Shown here piece by piece: positions 6,903-14,390 of a stretch of DNA of 64,000 nucleotides. The stretch is from an uncultured Clostridia bacterium (GTDB lineage: Bacteria > Bacillota > Clostridia > Oscillospirales > Oscillospiraceae). The stretch covers positions 1-64,000 of the forward strand of contig CAMEER010000001.1 in NCBI GenBank assembly GCA_945915065.1. Reading direction: 5' to 3'. The notes beneath the pieces are model-generated. The model was not told where the DNA came from. It did not search any database and was given only the letters and a program-made list of their open reading frames with translations. The position numbers and the translations under genes were made by a program. How positions within the stretch are numbered: the stretch's first letter is position 1; every line of letters starts with the position of its first letter.

Positions 6903-8784
6903 CAACAAAAGAACCATGCCCCGGGGCGGACACGGTCCCGGCAATCAGGCCCACGGCTTCCAGCGCCCCAAGGATATGAAGGGCACCTTCAAAAAGCTGA
7001 TGGGCTATGTGGGCCGCTATAAGGCGGCGCTGGTGCTGGTGGCGGTGTGCCTGATCGCCAGCTCCGCCGGCAGTGTGGCCACCAGCTATCTGCTCAAGCC
7101 GCTGCTGAACGACTATATCCTGCCCGGCGATTTCCCCGGACTGTTCAGAATGCTGCTGCTGATGGGCGGCCTGTTCGCCCTCAGCGCCCTGTGCTCCTTT
7201 GCCTATGCCCGCATCATGGTGCATGTGGCCCAGCGGACGGTGGCGGCCATCCGGCAGGACCTGTTTGACCATCTGCAGCAGCTGCCCATCAGCTACTATG
7301 ACCAAAACCAGTCCGGCGATCTCATGAGCCGGTTTACCAACGATATCGACACCGTATCGGAGATGCTCAACAGCAGCTTCGCCAGCATCATCTCCAATGT
7401 GCTGACCTTTGTGGGCACGGTGCTGATGATGATTATCCTCAATCCCCTCCTGACGCTGATCACCTTTGCCTTTCTTGCCCTGATGGGCGGGGTGGTGAAG
7501 GTGGTCGGCGGCCGCAGCCGTGTCAACTTCCAGCGGCAGCAAAAGGCGCTGGGTGCGGTAAACGGTTATATCGAGGAGATGATCGAGGGTCAGAAGGTCA
7601 TCAAGGTTTTCAATCATGAAAAGATGGCTGTCAGCCGGTTTACCGCTCTCAACGACGAGTATCGTCAGGCGGCCACGGCGGCTCAGGCCTACGCCGGTAT
7701 GATGATGCCCGCCATGGGCAATCTCAGCAAGATCAACTACGCTGTCACCTGCTGCGTGGGCGGATTGCTGGCCCTGGCCGGTATGTTTGACATCGGCTCG
7801 CTGGGCGCCTATCTGCTGTACGTCAAGCAGGTCAGCCAGCCGGTGGGGCAGATCAGCCAGCAGGTGAATACGCTGCTGGCGGCGGCGGCCGGCGCGGAGC
7901 GCATTTTCGCCGTCATGGACGCCCGGCCGGAGACAGACGAGGGCAAAACCGTCATCGTCCGTGTGGAAAAGGACGGTGACGTCCTGACGGAGACCGCCCG
8001 GCGTACCGGCCGGTGGGCATGGAAGAAGCCCGACGGTACGCTGGTAGAGCTGCGGGGCGACGTGCGGTTTGACCACGTGACCTTCTCCTACGACGGGGAA
8101 AAAACGGTGCTGCATGATGTGTCACTGTTCGCCAAGCCCGGCCAGAAGATTGCCTTCGTGGGCTCTACCGGCGCCGGCAAGACCACCATTACCAACCTGA
8201 TCAACCGGTTTTACGATGTGCAGGAGGGCACCATCACCTACGACGGTATCGACGTAAAGGAGATCAGCAAGGAGTCCCTGCGCCGCTCACTGGGTATGGT
8301 GCTGCAGGATACCCATCTGTTTACCGGCACCATTGCCGACAACATCCGCTACGGCAAGCCGGACGCCACCGACGAGGAGATCCGTGCCGCCGCCAGGCTG
8401 GCCAACGCGGACACCTTCATCCGGCACCTGCCCCAGGGATACGATACCGTTATCACCGGCGACGGCGCGGGGCTGAGTCAGGGCGAGCGCCAGCTATTGG
8501 CCATTGCCCGTGCCGCCGTGTCCGATCCCCCGGTGCTGATCCTGGACGAGGCTACCTCCTCCATCGACACCCGCACCGAAGCCCTGATCGAAAGGGGCAT
8601 GGACTCCCTGATGGAGGGCCGGACGGTGTTCGTCATTGCCCACCGCCTGTCCACCGTCCGCAACGCCCAGGCGATCCTGGTGCTGGAGAACGGACAGATC
8701 ATCGAGCGGGGCGACCACGCCCAGCTGCTGCAGGAAAAGGGCCGGTACTATCAGCTGTATACCGGCCAGGCAAAATTGAGTTAA
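6895..8784 (+). CDS. ABC exporter half-transporter with consensus ATP site (subunit 2)
   Basis: The 629-residue partner has an N-terminal extension of about 40 residues rich in Gly, Pro and basic residues, then six predicted membrane segments. Its ATPase domain has Walker A GSTGAGKTT (423-431), signature LSQGE (527-531) and Walker B VLILDEATS with catalytic Glu552. Between the membrane and ATPase domains lies an insert of about 35 residues (roughly 350-385), seen in some heterodimeric exporters. The start overlaps the preceding gene, which suggests translational coupling and equal amounts of both subunits. Substrate cannot be read from the sequence. Confidence 0.93.
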   Translation: MADNKRTMPRGGHGPGNQAHGFQRPKDMKGTFKKLMGYVGRYKAALVLVAVCLIASSAGSVATSYLLKPLLNDYILPGDFPGLFRMLLLMGGLFALSALCSFAYARIMVHVAQRTVAAIRQDLFDHLQQLPISYYDQNQSGDLMSRFTNDIDTVSEMLNSSFASIISNVLTFVGTVLMMIILNPLLTLITFAFLALMGGVVKVVGGRSRVNFQRQQKALGAVNGYIEEMIEGQKVIKVFNHEKMAVSRFTALNDEYRQAATAAQAYAGMMMPAMGNLSKINYAVTCCVGGLLALAGMFDIGSLGAYLLYVKQVSQPVGQISQQVNTLLAAAAGAERIFAVMDARPETDEGKTVIVRVEKDGDVLTETARRTGRWAWKKPDGTLVELRGDVRFDHVTFSYDGEKTVLHDVSLFAKPGQKIAFVGSTGAGKTTITNLINRFYDVQEGTITYDGIDVKEISKESLRRSLGMVLQDTHLFTGTIADNIRYGKPDATDEEIRAAARLANADTFIRHLPQGYDTVITGDGAGLSQGERQLLAIARAAVSDPPVLILDEATSSIDTRTEALIERGMDSLMEGRTVFVIAHRLSTVRNAQAILVLENGQIIERGDHAQLLQEKGRYYQLYTGQAKLS

Positions 8785-8797
8785 AGGAGGAGCCACC

Positions 8798-9187
8798 ATG
8801 ACCGAAAAGGAGCTTTGCCAAAAGGCCATCGCCATGCTGGATATGGCGTATATCCCCTATTCCCACTTTCCGGTGGGCGCGGCGCTGGAGTGCGCCGACG
8901 GTACGGTATACACCGGCTGCAACATTGAAAACGCCGCCTACGGCGCCACCATCTGTGCCGAGCGCACCGCCATCGTCAAGGCGGTCAGCGAGGGACACCG
9001 GGATTTCGTCCGCATCGCCATTGCCGGCCGCAGCGACGATTACTGCGTGCCTTGCGGCACCTGCCGTCAGGTGATGATGGAGTTTGCGCCGGAGATGGAG
9101 GTCATCTGCGTCAACAAGGCAGGCCAGGCGAAGAAATTTGCCCTGAAAGAGCTGTTGCCTTATGGTTTTGACCAAAGCTGGTTATAA
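8798..9187 (+). CDS. cdd: Cytidine deaminase
   Basis: At 129 residues this is a normal-sized tetrameric-class cytidine deaminase. The zinc site is visible: Cys53 and the proton shuttle Glu55 in TICAERTA, with Cys86 and Cys89 in PCGTCRQ. GCNIENAAYG (40-49) is the substrate-binding segment. It turns cytidine and deoxycytidine into uridine and deoxyuridine for salvage. AAAGGAGGAGCC lies before the ATG, and the gene starts 13 bp after the exporter, so it may share that transcript, although a functional link is not obvious. Confidence 0.95.
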   Translation: MTEKELCQKAIAMLDMAYIPYSHFPVGAALECADGTVYTGCNIENAAYGATICAERTAIVKAVSEGHRDFVRIAIAGRSDDYCVPCGTCRQVMMEFAPEMEVICVNKAGQAKKFALKELLPYGFDQSWL

Positions 9188-9277
9188 TTTCCGGGAACAA
9201 AATGCCGTGCCGCTGCGTCAAAAGGACAGTCGCGCGTTTCGGCGCGGCATGTACCCAAACACAGGAGGAAAAGATTC

Positions 9278-9850
9278 ATGAAAAAAGTATTCTGTCTGGC
9301 TCTGGCCGTGGTGCTGGCCCTGTCTCTGGCCGCCTGCGGCGCCAACAACAACGGCGATCAGCAGCAAAGCGGCGGCGACCAGGCCCCGGAGATCACCAGT
9401 GCGCTGGAGCTGCTGGAGACCGTGTGGAACGACTACGGTGACGACGAGAAGTTCCCCGTCATCGGCGGCGATTTTTCCGAGGAAAACAATGTGGAAAACG
9501 GCCCCGGCAACTATGACCTGACGGACCGTGAGGCTCTTGACGCCGTGCTGGGTCTGCCTCAGACGGCGCAGGTGGATCAGGCCGCGTCCCTCATCCACAT
9601 GATGAACGCCAATACCTTCACCGCTGCGGCATACCACGCCACGGAGGATGCCGAAGCGCTGGCCACGGCGCTGCGGGACAATATCCAGCAGCGCCAGTGG
9701 ATGTGCGGCTTCCCCGATAAGGTGGTGGTGGCCGTCAAGGGCGAGTATGTGGTGTCCGTCTTTGGCAAGAACGAGCCTGTGGACGCTTTCGCCAGCCGCT
9801 TAAGCGGCATTTACGGCGCGCAGCTGGTCTACGACGAAGCCATCCAGTGA
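9278..9850 (+). CDS. Putative lipoprotein, DUF4358-like
   Basis: The 190-residue product has a lipoprotein signal with lipobox SLAAC (Cys20), then a low-complexity Asn/Gln/Gly spacer. A C-terminal part includes ALRDNIQQRQWMCGFPDK, then VVVAVKGEYVVSVFG. The shape (helix, Q-W segment, then beta strands) recalls DUF4358 lipoproteins of Clostridia, but I assign this only tentatively. Its stop overlaps the GTG start of the DHHW-family gene by 4 bp, so the two are translationally coupled and likely act together at the cell surface. A strong AGGAGG lies upstream. Confidence 0.7.
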   Translation: MKKVFCLALAVVLALSLAACGANNNGDQQQSGGDQAPEITSALELLETVWNDYGDDEKFPVIGGDFSEENNVENGPGNYDLTDREALDAVLGLPQTAQVDQAASLIHMMNANTFTAAAYHATEDAEALATALRDNIQQRQWMCGFPDKVVVAVKGEYVVSVFGKNEPVDAFASRLSGIYGAQLVYDEAIQ

Positions 9851-10779
9851 AGCAGGTAAGGCGGGCAGCCTTCGTGCTGCTGAGCTGCGCGGCGCTGCTG
9901 GGCGCTGCGCGGCTGATCCCCGAAAAAGAAGCGCCGCCGGGGGCGGCGCTTCCTGCGGTGTACGTCTATGACGGCTATGCCATTGGCACCGAAGCGGCTT
10001 ACGATGAGAGCGCGCTGCAATACGCCGCCCGGAAGTTCCAGCATCTGTATGACCGCTATCTGACAGATAATCAGGGCCATATCTATCTGTCCGTTATCCC
10101 GGATAAGGGCAGCTTTTCCCAGCCGCCGGAGGGCTATGTCCCCGCCTCCGCCACGGAAACGGCGCAGGCGCTGCTGGATGCGCTGGATTTCGCCCGGTAT
10201 GTGGATATCGCGCCGCTGTTGTCGCTGGAGGACTACTACCGCACCGACCCTCATTGGCGGCAGGAGCGGCTGCTCCCCACAGCACAGGCACTGGCGGAGG
10301 CCATGGGCGTGCCGCCGACGGGAGAATACCGCCAGCAGACGCTGCCGGCGCCTTTCCGGGGCGCCTATTGGGATAAGGCGGAAGAACCGCTGACAGAGGA
10401 CACGCTGTGCTACCTCACCAATGACGTGCTGGACGCCTGTACCGTGTGGGACTATGAGAGCGGTAGCCAGCGGGGTCTGTACGACCTTGACGCGGCGCAG
10501 GCGGGAACGGCCTACGATCTGTTCCTCTCCGGCAGCCGCCCTCTGCTGCGCATTGAAAGCCCCCTGTCCGCCACGGAGCGGGAGCTGATCGTGTTTCGGG
10601 ACTCCTTCGGCAGCAGCCTGATCCCGCTGCTGGCGGAGAGCTATCGCACCGTCATTGCGGTGGATATCCGATATCTGGCCAGTGATCTGCTGGAGCGGTT
10701 CGTCACCTTCCACGGCAGCGAGGACGTGCTGTTTTTGTACAGCACCATGGTGCTGCACAACAGCAAGACGATGAAATAA
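9847..10779 (+). CDS. DHHW-family (SGNH-like) cell-surface protein
   Basis: The 310-residue protein starts at GTG 9847 inside the stop of the previous gene. It has a short N-terminal membrane anchor (FVLLSCAALLGAA). The family motif is seen as TDPHW (133-137), a variant of the DHHW tetrad, and a candidate nucleophile lies in FRDSFGSSL near residue 255. DHHW proteins resemble AlgX/AlgJ-type SGNH esterases and often go with MBOAT O-acetyltransferases that modify surface polysaccharides. No MBOAT gene is in this window, so any acetylation role is inference. A terminator follows. Confidence 0.72.
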   Translation: MKQVRRAAFVLLSCAALLGAARLIPEKEAPPGAALPAVYVYDGYAIGTEAAYDESALQYAARKFQHLYDRYLTDNQGHIYLSVIPDKGSFSQPPEGYVPASATETAQALLDALDFARYVDIAPLLSLEDYYRTDPHWRQERLLPTAQALAEAMGVPPTGEYRQQTLPAPFRGAYWDKAEEPLTEDTLCYLTNDVLDACTVWDYESGSQRGLYDLDAAQAGTAYDLFLSGSRPLLRIESPLSATERELIVFRDSFGSSLIPLLAESYRTVIAVDIRYLASDLLERFVTFHGSEDVLFLYSTMVLHNSKTMK

Positions 10780-10785
10780 ACCGGA

Positions 10786-10838
10786 AAATGAGCAAAAAAG
10801 AAGCGGCGGATGCCGCTTCTTTTTTTGCTCATTTTTTC
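10786..10838. terminator. Bidirectional terminator between the DHHW and SpoU methyltransferase genes
   Basis: AAAATGAGCAAAAAAGAAGCGGC pairs over more than 20 bp, with one bulged T, with its complement around a GGAT loop. T runs lie on both strands. It serves the convergent genes on either side. Confidence 0.88.
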
Positions 10839-11653
10839 CCCAGCTGATAAAACGCCACGGCGCTGGCGGCCGCCACGTTCAGGGAATCTACCCCGTGGGC
10901 CATGGGGATGCGCACCGTGTAGTCGCAGTGGGCGATGGTGCCGTCCGCAAGGCCGTCCCCCTCGGTGCCCAGCACGATGGCCAGCTTTTCCTCCGCCAGC
11001 AGCCGGGGATCGTCAATGGACAGGGAATCGTCCCGCAGGGCCATGGCGGCGGTTTTGAAGCCCAGACGCCGCAGCAGCGCCATGCCGCCCTCCGGCCACG
11101 GCGCGTCCTCCGGGAAGTACGTCCACGGGATCTGGAATACGGTGCCCATGCTGACCCGTACTGCCCGGCGGTACAACGGATCGCTGCCGGCGCTGCTGAG
11201 CAGCACCGCGTCCATGTTCAGCGCCGCGGCACTGCGGAAGATGGCCCCGATGTTGGTGGGATTCATCACGTTTTCCAGCACCGCCACACGCCGCGCGCCG
11301 GCGCAGACCTCCTCCACCGAAGGCAGCCCGGGACGGCGCATGGCGCACAGCATTCCCCGTGTCAATTTGAAGCCCGTCAGATGCTCCAGCACCTCCAGCG
11401 GCGCGGCATAGACCGGAATATCGGGCGGACACCGCTCCAGCAGTCCCTGCGCCTTCCCCTCCACATGCTTGCGCTCCATCAGGAAGGACACCGGCACACA
11501 CCCGGCGTCCAGCGCCCGGCCGATCACCAGCGGACTTTCCGCGATAAACAGGGCGTTGTCCGGATCGGCCCGGTTCACCAGTTGGTTTTCCGTCAGCCGG
11601 GCGTATACGTCCAGCTCCGGCGCGTTATAATCGGTGATCTCCCGCAGGTTCAT
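10829..11653 (-). CDS. TrmH/SpoU-family RNA 2'-O-methyltransferase
   Basis: The 274-residue protein has the three SpoU (SPOUT) motifs: NPTNIGAIFRSA (131-142), VLGTEGDGL (227-235) and IPMAHGVDSLNVAAASA (249-265). These form the deep-knot S-adenosylmethionine site. The N-terminal 100 residues (FIAESPLVIGRALDAG) resemble the substrate-binding domain of 23S rRNA and tRNA ribose methylases. Which RNA base it modifies cannot be told. It is convergent with the DHHW gene and 39 bp downstream of the nitrilase gene, so may be cotranscribed with it. Confidence 0.9.
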   Translation of the reverse strand: MNLREITDYNAPELDVYARLTENQLVNRADPDNALFIAESPLVIGRALDAGCVPVSFLMERKHVEGKAQGLLERCPPDIPVYAAPLEVLEHLTGFKLTRGMLCAMRRPGLPSVEEVCAGARRVAVLENVMNPTNIGAIFRSAAALNMDAVLLSSAGSDPLYRRAVRVSMGTVFQIPWTYFPEDAPWPEGGMALLRRLGFKTAAMALRDDSLSIDDPRLLAEEKLAIVLGTEGDGLADGTIAHCDYTVRIPMAHGVDSLNVAAASAVAFYQLGKK

Positions 11654-11692
11654 GGCGTTCTCTTCCTCTCAGCGGCGCATGAAACGCCGGAC

Positions 11693-12622
11693 TTATTTCT
11701 CGTGAACGATCAGCTCCGTCACATCGGGACGGGAATAGTGGCCGCAGGGGTCAAACTCCATACGGGCCCGGGCCGCCTCATCGGGATCGATGTCGGCGTA
11801 AATGATGGTCTCGCAGTCCCACACCGGCTCGGTGACATAGTGGCCGTAGGGATCGATGATGGCGCTGCCGCCATTGCAGGGGGCCTCGGGCAGCCGGGCG
11901 ATCTCGTCGCCGGCAGGACCGTGATACCCGGTGGGATACATGTCCCGGGTGAAGTACTGGTTCACATGGAACACGAAACACTTGCCCTCGATGGCAATAT
12001 GCCTGATGGTGTCGTGCCACTCGGGGTTGTTATTGGTGTTGGGGCACAGGTACAGGCTGACCCCCTTCTGATACAGCGCCACGCGGGCCAGGGGCATATA
12101 GTTCTCCCAGCAAATCAGGGCGCCCATGGTGCCCCAGGGGGATTCCACCACCGGGAAGTAGTCCCTGTCCGCGTCGCCCCAGACGATGCGCTCTGCGCCG
12201 GTGGGCTTGAGCTTGCGGTGGTTGCACAGCAGCCGTCCGTCCGGGCCGAAGATCATGTTGGAGCAGTACAGGGTGCCGTTATGCAGTCCCCGTTCCGTAT
12301 AGCCCACGGAGACATAGGCGCCCGCCTCCCTGGCCGCCGCGCCGATCCGGTCGGTGTCGGCGCTGGGGCACAGCACCGCGTTGTCATAGTAGATCTTCCA
12401 GTCATCCCGGCATGCCTCGGTGCGGCTGCCCACGGTGAAGCCGTAGGTCAGGCCGTAGGGGTAGCAGGGGATCAGCGATTCAGGAAACACGATCAGCTCC
12501 GCGCCGTGAGCGCCCGCCTTCCGGATCTGGGCGCATACCTTGTCAATGGTGGCGTCCTTGTTGAACATCACCGGGGTGGCCTGTACCAGCGCCACGCGCA
12601 GCTTCTTCTGCAGGTCTTTCAT
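11693..12622 (-). CDS. Nitrilase (carbon-nitrogen hydrolase, aliphatic/aromatic nitrilase type)
   Basis: The start ATG 12622 (KDLQKKLRVALVQATP) has GGAGGG upstream; an upstream in-frame ATG at 12745 would add 41 residues that do not look like the family. The 309-residue enzyme has the complete catalytic set: Glu48 in FPESLIPCYPYG, Lys137 in HRKLKPTGAERIVWG and Cys171 in LICWENYMPL. The TGAERIVWG block is typical of true nitrilases rather than amidases, so it should convert a nitrile to an acid and ammonia. It is divergent from the leader-DUF3100-M20 unit, which raises the possibility of a shared aromatic or amide catabolic role. Confidence 0.87.
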   Translation of the reverse strand: MKDLQKKLRVALVQATPVMFNKDATIDKVCAQIRKAGAHGAELIVFPESLIPCYPYGLTYGFTVGSRTEACRDDWKIYYDNAVLCPSADTDRIGAAAREAGAYVSVGYTERGLHNGTLYCSNMIFGPDGRLLCNHRKLKPTGAERIVWGDADRDYFPVVESPWGTMGALICWENYMPLARVALYQKGVSLYLCPNTNNNPEWHDTIRHIAIEGKCFVFHVNQYFTRDMYPTGYHGPAGDEIARLPEAPCNGGSAIIDPYGHYVTEPVWDCETIIYADIDPDEAARARMEFDPCGHYSRPDVTELIVHEK

Positions 12623-12652
12623 AGTGGGCAGCCCTCCTTTTTGTGTACCGAT

Positions 12653-12681
12653 ATCGTACCAGAAACGTCGCGGTTTGTAAA
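12653..12681 (-). promoter_or_regulatory. Promoter of the nitrilase gene
   Basis: On the minus strand, TTTACA (12681-12676), a 17-bp spacer and TACGAT (12658-12653) lie 30 bp before the chosen start codon. The further stretch 12682-12860 is AT-rich and holds no supported gene. Confidence 0.65.
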
Positions 12682-12863
12682 TCTTCTTTTCCAAAGTCCC
12701 GTCAGCCGCCGGATATTTTCTGTAAATTTTTCCGATTTTTTCCATAGCTATTTGTAATATTTTATATAAGCAAAGGATAGGGACACTATAAAAAGAATCT
12801 ATTTTTGTTCAAGATACACAAAATTATTCTGAGCAAGGAATTGGAATATCCACAAAACAGACA

Positions 12864-12892
12864 TTGACTTTCGCGCTTTGAAGCAATAAAAT
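12864..12892 (+). promoter_or_regulatory. Strong promoter of the leader-DUF3100-M20 unit
   Basis: TTGACT (12864-12869), an exact 17-bp spacer and TAAAAT (12887-12892). Transcription should start at about 12898-12900, 43 nt before the short leader ORF. The promoter drives a leader that ends in an intrinsic terminator before the first structural gene. Confidence 0.82.
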
Positions 12893-12942
12893 TAACGCCA
12901 ACAAGAAAAGTCGGTCGTGATACCGGCGGAAAGGAGACTCTT

Positions 12943-13077
12943 ATGGTACGTCGCATGATGGGCAATACTGCGGTGCAGAACCGTAATGGAGTCTCTTATT
13001 ATGCCGGTGCAGCCTACGCTTACGTGGGCTTTTATTGGTACGCCTATTTTTGCAATCGATACCGAAAGACCGGCTGA
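12943..13077 (+). CDS. Possible 44-residue Tyr-rich leader peptide
   Basis: An ATG at 12943 follows AAAGGAG with good spacing and opens a 44-codon frame ending TGA 13075-13077. The product is strikingly aromatic from residue 19: SYYAGAAYAYVGFYWYAYF is followed shortly by NRYRKTG. In all it has eight Tyr, two Phe and one Trp. It stops 36 nt before a terminator hairpin, the classic position for a leader peptide whose translation controls readthrough. Against coding: the third positions are only about half G/C, far below neighbouring genes, and the same bases form stems. It could also be a small membrane peptide. Confidence 0.5.
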   Translation: MVRRMMGNTAVQNRNGVSYYAGAAYAYVGFYWYAYFCNRYRKTG

Positions 13078-13113
13078 GTTGACCTGCCCCCTTGGGCACC
13101 TTGTATGAGCGTC

Positions 13114-13152
13114 AAGCGGCTTCGTCTTTCGGACGAAGCCGCTTTTCATTTT
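13114..13152 (+). terminator. Attenuator terminator before the DUF3100 gene
   Basis: A perfect 13-bp stem, AAGCGGCTTCGTC (13114-13126) and GACGAAGCCGCTT (13132-13144), with a TTTCG loop, is followed by TTCATTTT. It sits between the promoter and the first structural gene at 13185, so some transcripts must read through it. Confidence 0.82.
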
Positions 13153-13184
13153 ACTGTTTTACATTTTTGAGAAGGAGAAAAATT

Positions 13185-14360
13185 ATGAGTGCAATTCTTG
13201 CCGCGGCTGTCATCTTTGTGGTGTTCGCCGCCGGAGACATGATCTCCGCCAAAACCAAAGCCATCGTTTCCATGCTGCTGGTCGCCTCCGTTGTCTTCCT
13301 GGTGGGCTTCTGGACCGGCATTTTCCCCACCACCATGTTCGCCGACTCCACACTGCTGAGTGTGGCCGGCGTGCTGGTGAGCGTACTGCTGGTGCACCTT
13401 GGCACCATCATCAAGCTCCGTGACTTCGGCGCTCAGTGGCGTACCGTCATTGTAGCCGCCGTAGCCTGTGTGGCCATCTCCATCGGCGTATACTTTGTCG
13501 GCTCTCTGATCATTGAGCGGGGTTACGCCCTGACCGGCGCGCCCATCCTGTCCGGCGGCGTGGTGGCCACGCTGCTGATGACCGGTATGGCTGAGAATGC
13601 GGGCCGTTCCGATCTGGCGGTATTCGCCACGCTGGTGATGTGCGCCCAGGGCTTCGTGGGCTACCCGGTGGCATCCCTGTGCCTGAAAAGTGAGGCCAAA
13701 CGCCTGAAGAGGGACATCGACGCAGGTTCCGTCTCTCTGGCGCCGGCCGATGCGGCTGCTGAGACGACCGCCCGGAAAAAGCTGATTCCGCCCCTGCCCG
13801 CCAAATACAATACTGCCAATGCGGTCATTGCCAAGCTGATGCTGGTGGCCCTGTTGGCCACCTTCGTCTCCGGCCTGTTCGGCGACAAGATCAACAAGCT
13901 GGTATGGTGCCTGGTGTTCGGCGTGCTGGCCAAGGAGCTGGGCTTCCTGGATGAGGACGCGCTGGGCAAGGCCAATGCCACCGGTATCGTGATGCCCATT
14001 ATCACCCTGTCCATCTTCACCAACCTGGCCTCCGCCACCCCCGAGATGGTGGGCGGCATGGTGGTGCCCCTGCTGGTCGTGGTGGCCATCGGTACCGTGT
14101 GCTTCGCTGTGATCTCCATTCTTGTGGGTAAGATCTTCCATTACAGCTGGCAGATGTCCATGGCCATCGGAAGCTCCTGCCTGTTCGGTTTCCCCGGCAC
14201 GGTCATTATCTCCAACGAGGTGTCCGAGAGCACCGGCACCACGCCGGAAGAGAAGGCCTACATCAGCGCCCAAATCATGCCCAAGATGCTCATTGCTGGT
14301 ATGGTCACCGTGTCCATCGCCTCTGTGCTGATCGCCGGCGTCATGTGCGACTGGCTGTGA
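13185..14360 (+). CDS. DUF3100 multi-pass membrane protein, putative transporter
   Basis: The 391-residue protein starts at ATG 13185 behind AGAAGGAG. It is highly hydrophobic, with about ten membrane segments and a charged loop at about residues 165-205 (LKSEAKRLKRDIDAG). The order and residues (ILSGGVVATLLMTGMAENAGRSD, then GSSCLFGFPGTVIISNEV) fit DUF3100, a family commonly found beside M20 amidohydrolases, as here. That pairing suggests uptake of an N-acyl or peptide-like compound that the next enzyme cleaves. Substrate is unknown. Expression is probably set by the leader and terminator upstream. Confidence 0.8.
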   Translation: MSAILAAAVIFVVFAAGDMISAKTKAIVSMLLVASVVFLVGFWTGIFPTTMFADSTLLSVAGVLVSVLLVHLGTIIKLRDFGAQWRTVIVAAVACVAISIGVYFVGSLIIERGYALTGAPILSGGVVATLLMTGMAENAGRSDLAVFATLVMCAQGFVGYPVASLCLKSEAKRLKRDIDAGSVSLAPADAAAETTARKKLIPPLPAKYNTANAVIAKLMLVALLATFVSGLFGDKINKLVWCLVFGVLAKELGFLDEDALGKANATGIVMPIITLSIFTNLASATPEMVGGMVVPLLVVVAIGTVCFAVISILVGKIFHYSWQMSMAIGSSCLFGFPGTVIISNEVSESTGTTPEEKAYISAQIMPKMLIAGMVTVSIASVLIAGVMCDWL

Positions 14361-14390
14361 GCCGCCGCTCTTTGAAAGGAGTTTTACACC

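Larger units (their letters stand above)
12899..13152 (+). promoter_or_regulatory. Structured attenuator-like leader upstream of the DUF3100 gene
   Basis: About 250 nt run from the promoter to a terminator just before the DUF3100 gene. Several stems can form and some exclude each other. GTCGGT (12910-12915) pairs locally with ACCGGC (12922-12927), but ACCGGC also pairs with GCCGGT (13003-13008), and GTCGGTC pairs with GACCGGC (13068-13074). GAGACTC (12934-12940), which overlaps the ribosome site of the short ORF, pairs with GAGTCTC (12989-12995). TTGGTA (13035-13040) pairs with TACCGA (13060-13065). I recognise no known riboswitch or T-box core. It is either a leader-peptide attenuator or an undescribed RNA switch. 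Confidence 0.65.

Noticed and set aside
12899..13152. Leader before DUF3100 as a T-box, SAM, lysine, cobalamin or guanidine riboswitch
   Set aside because: None of the conserved cores of these classes could be found by eye; an Infernal scan against Rfam would decide.
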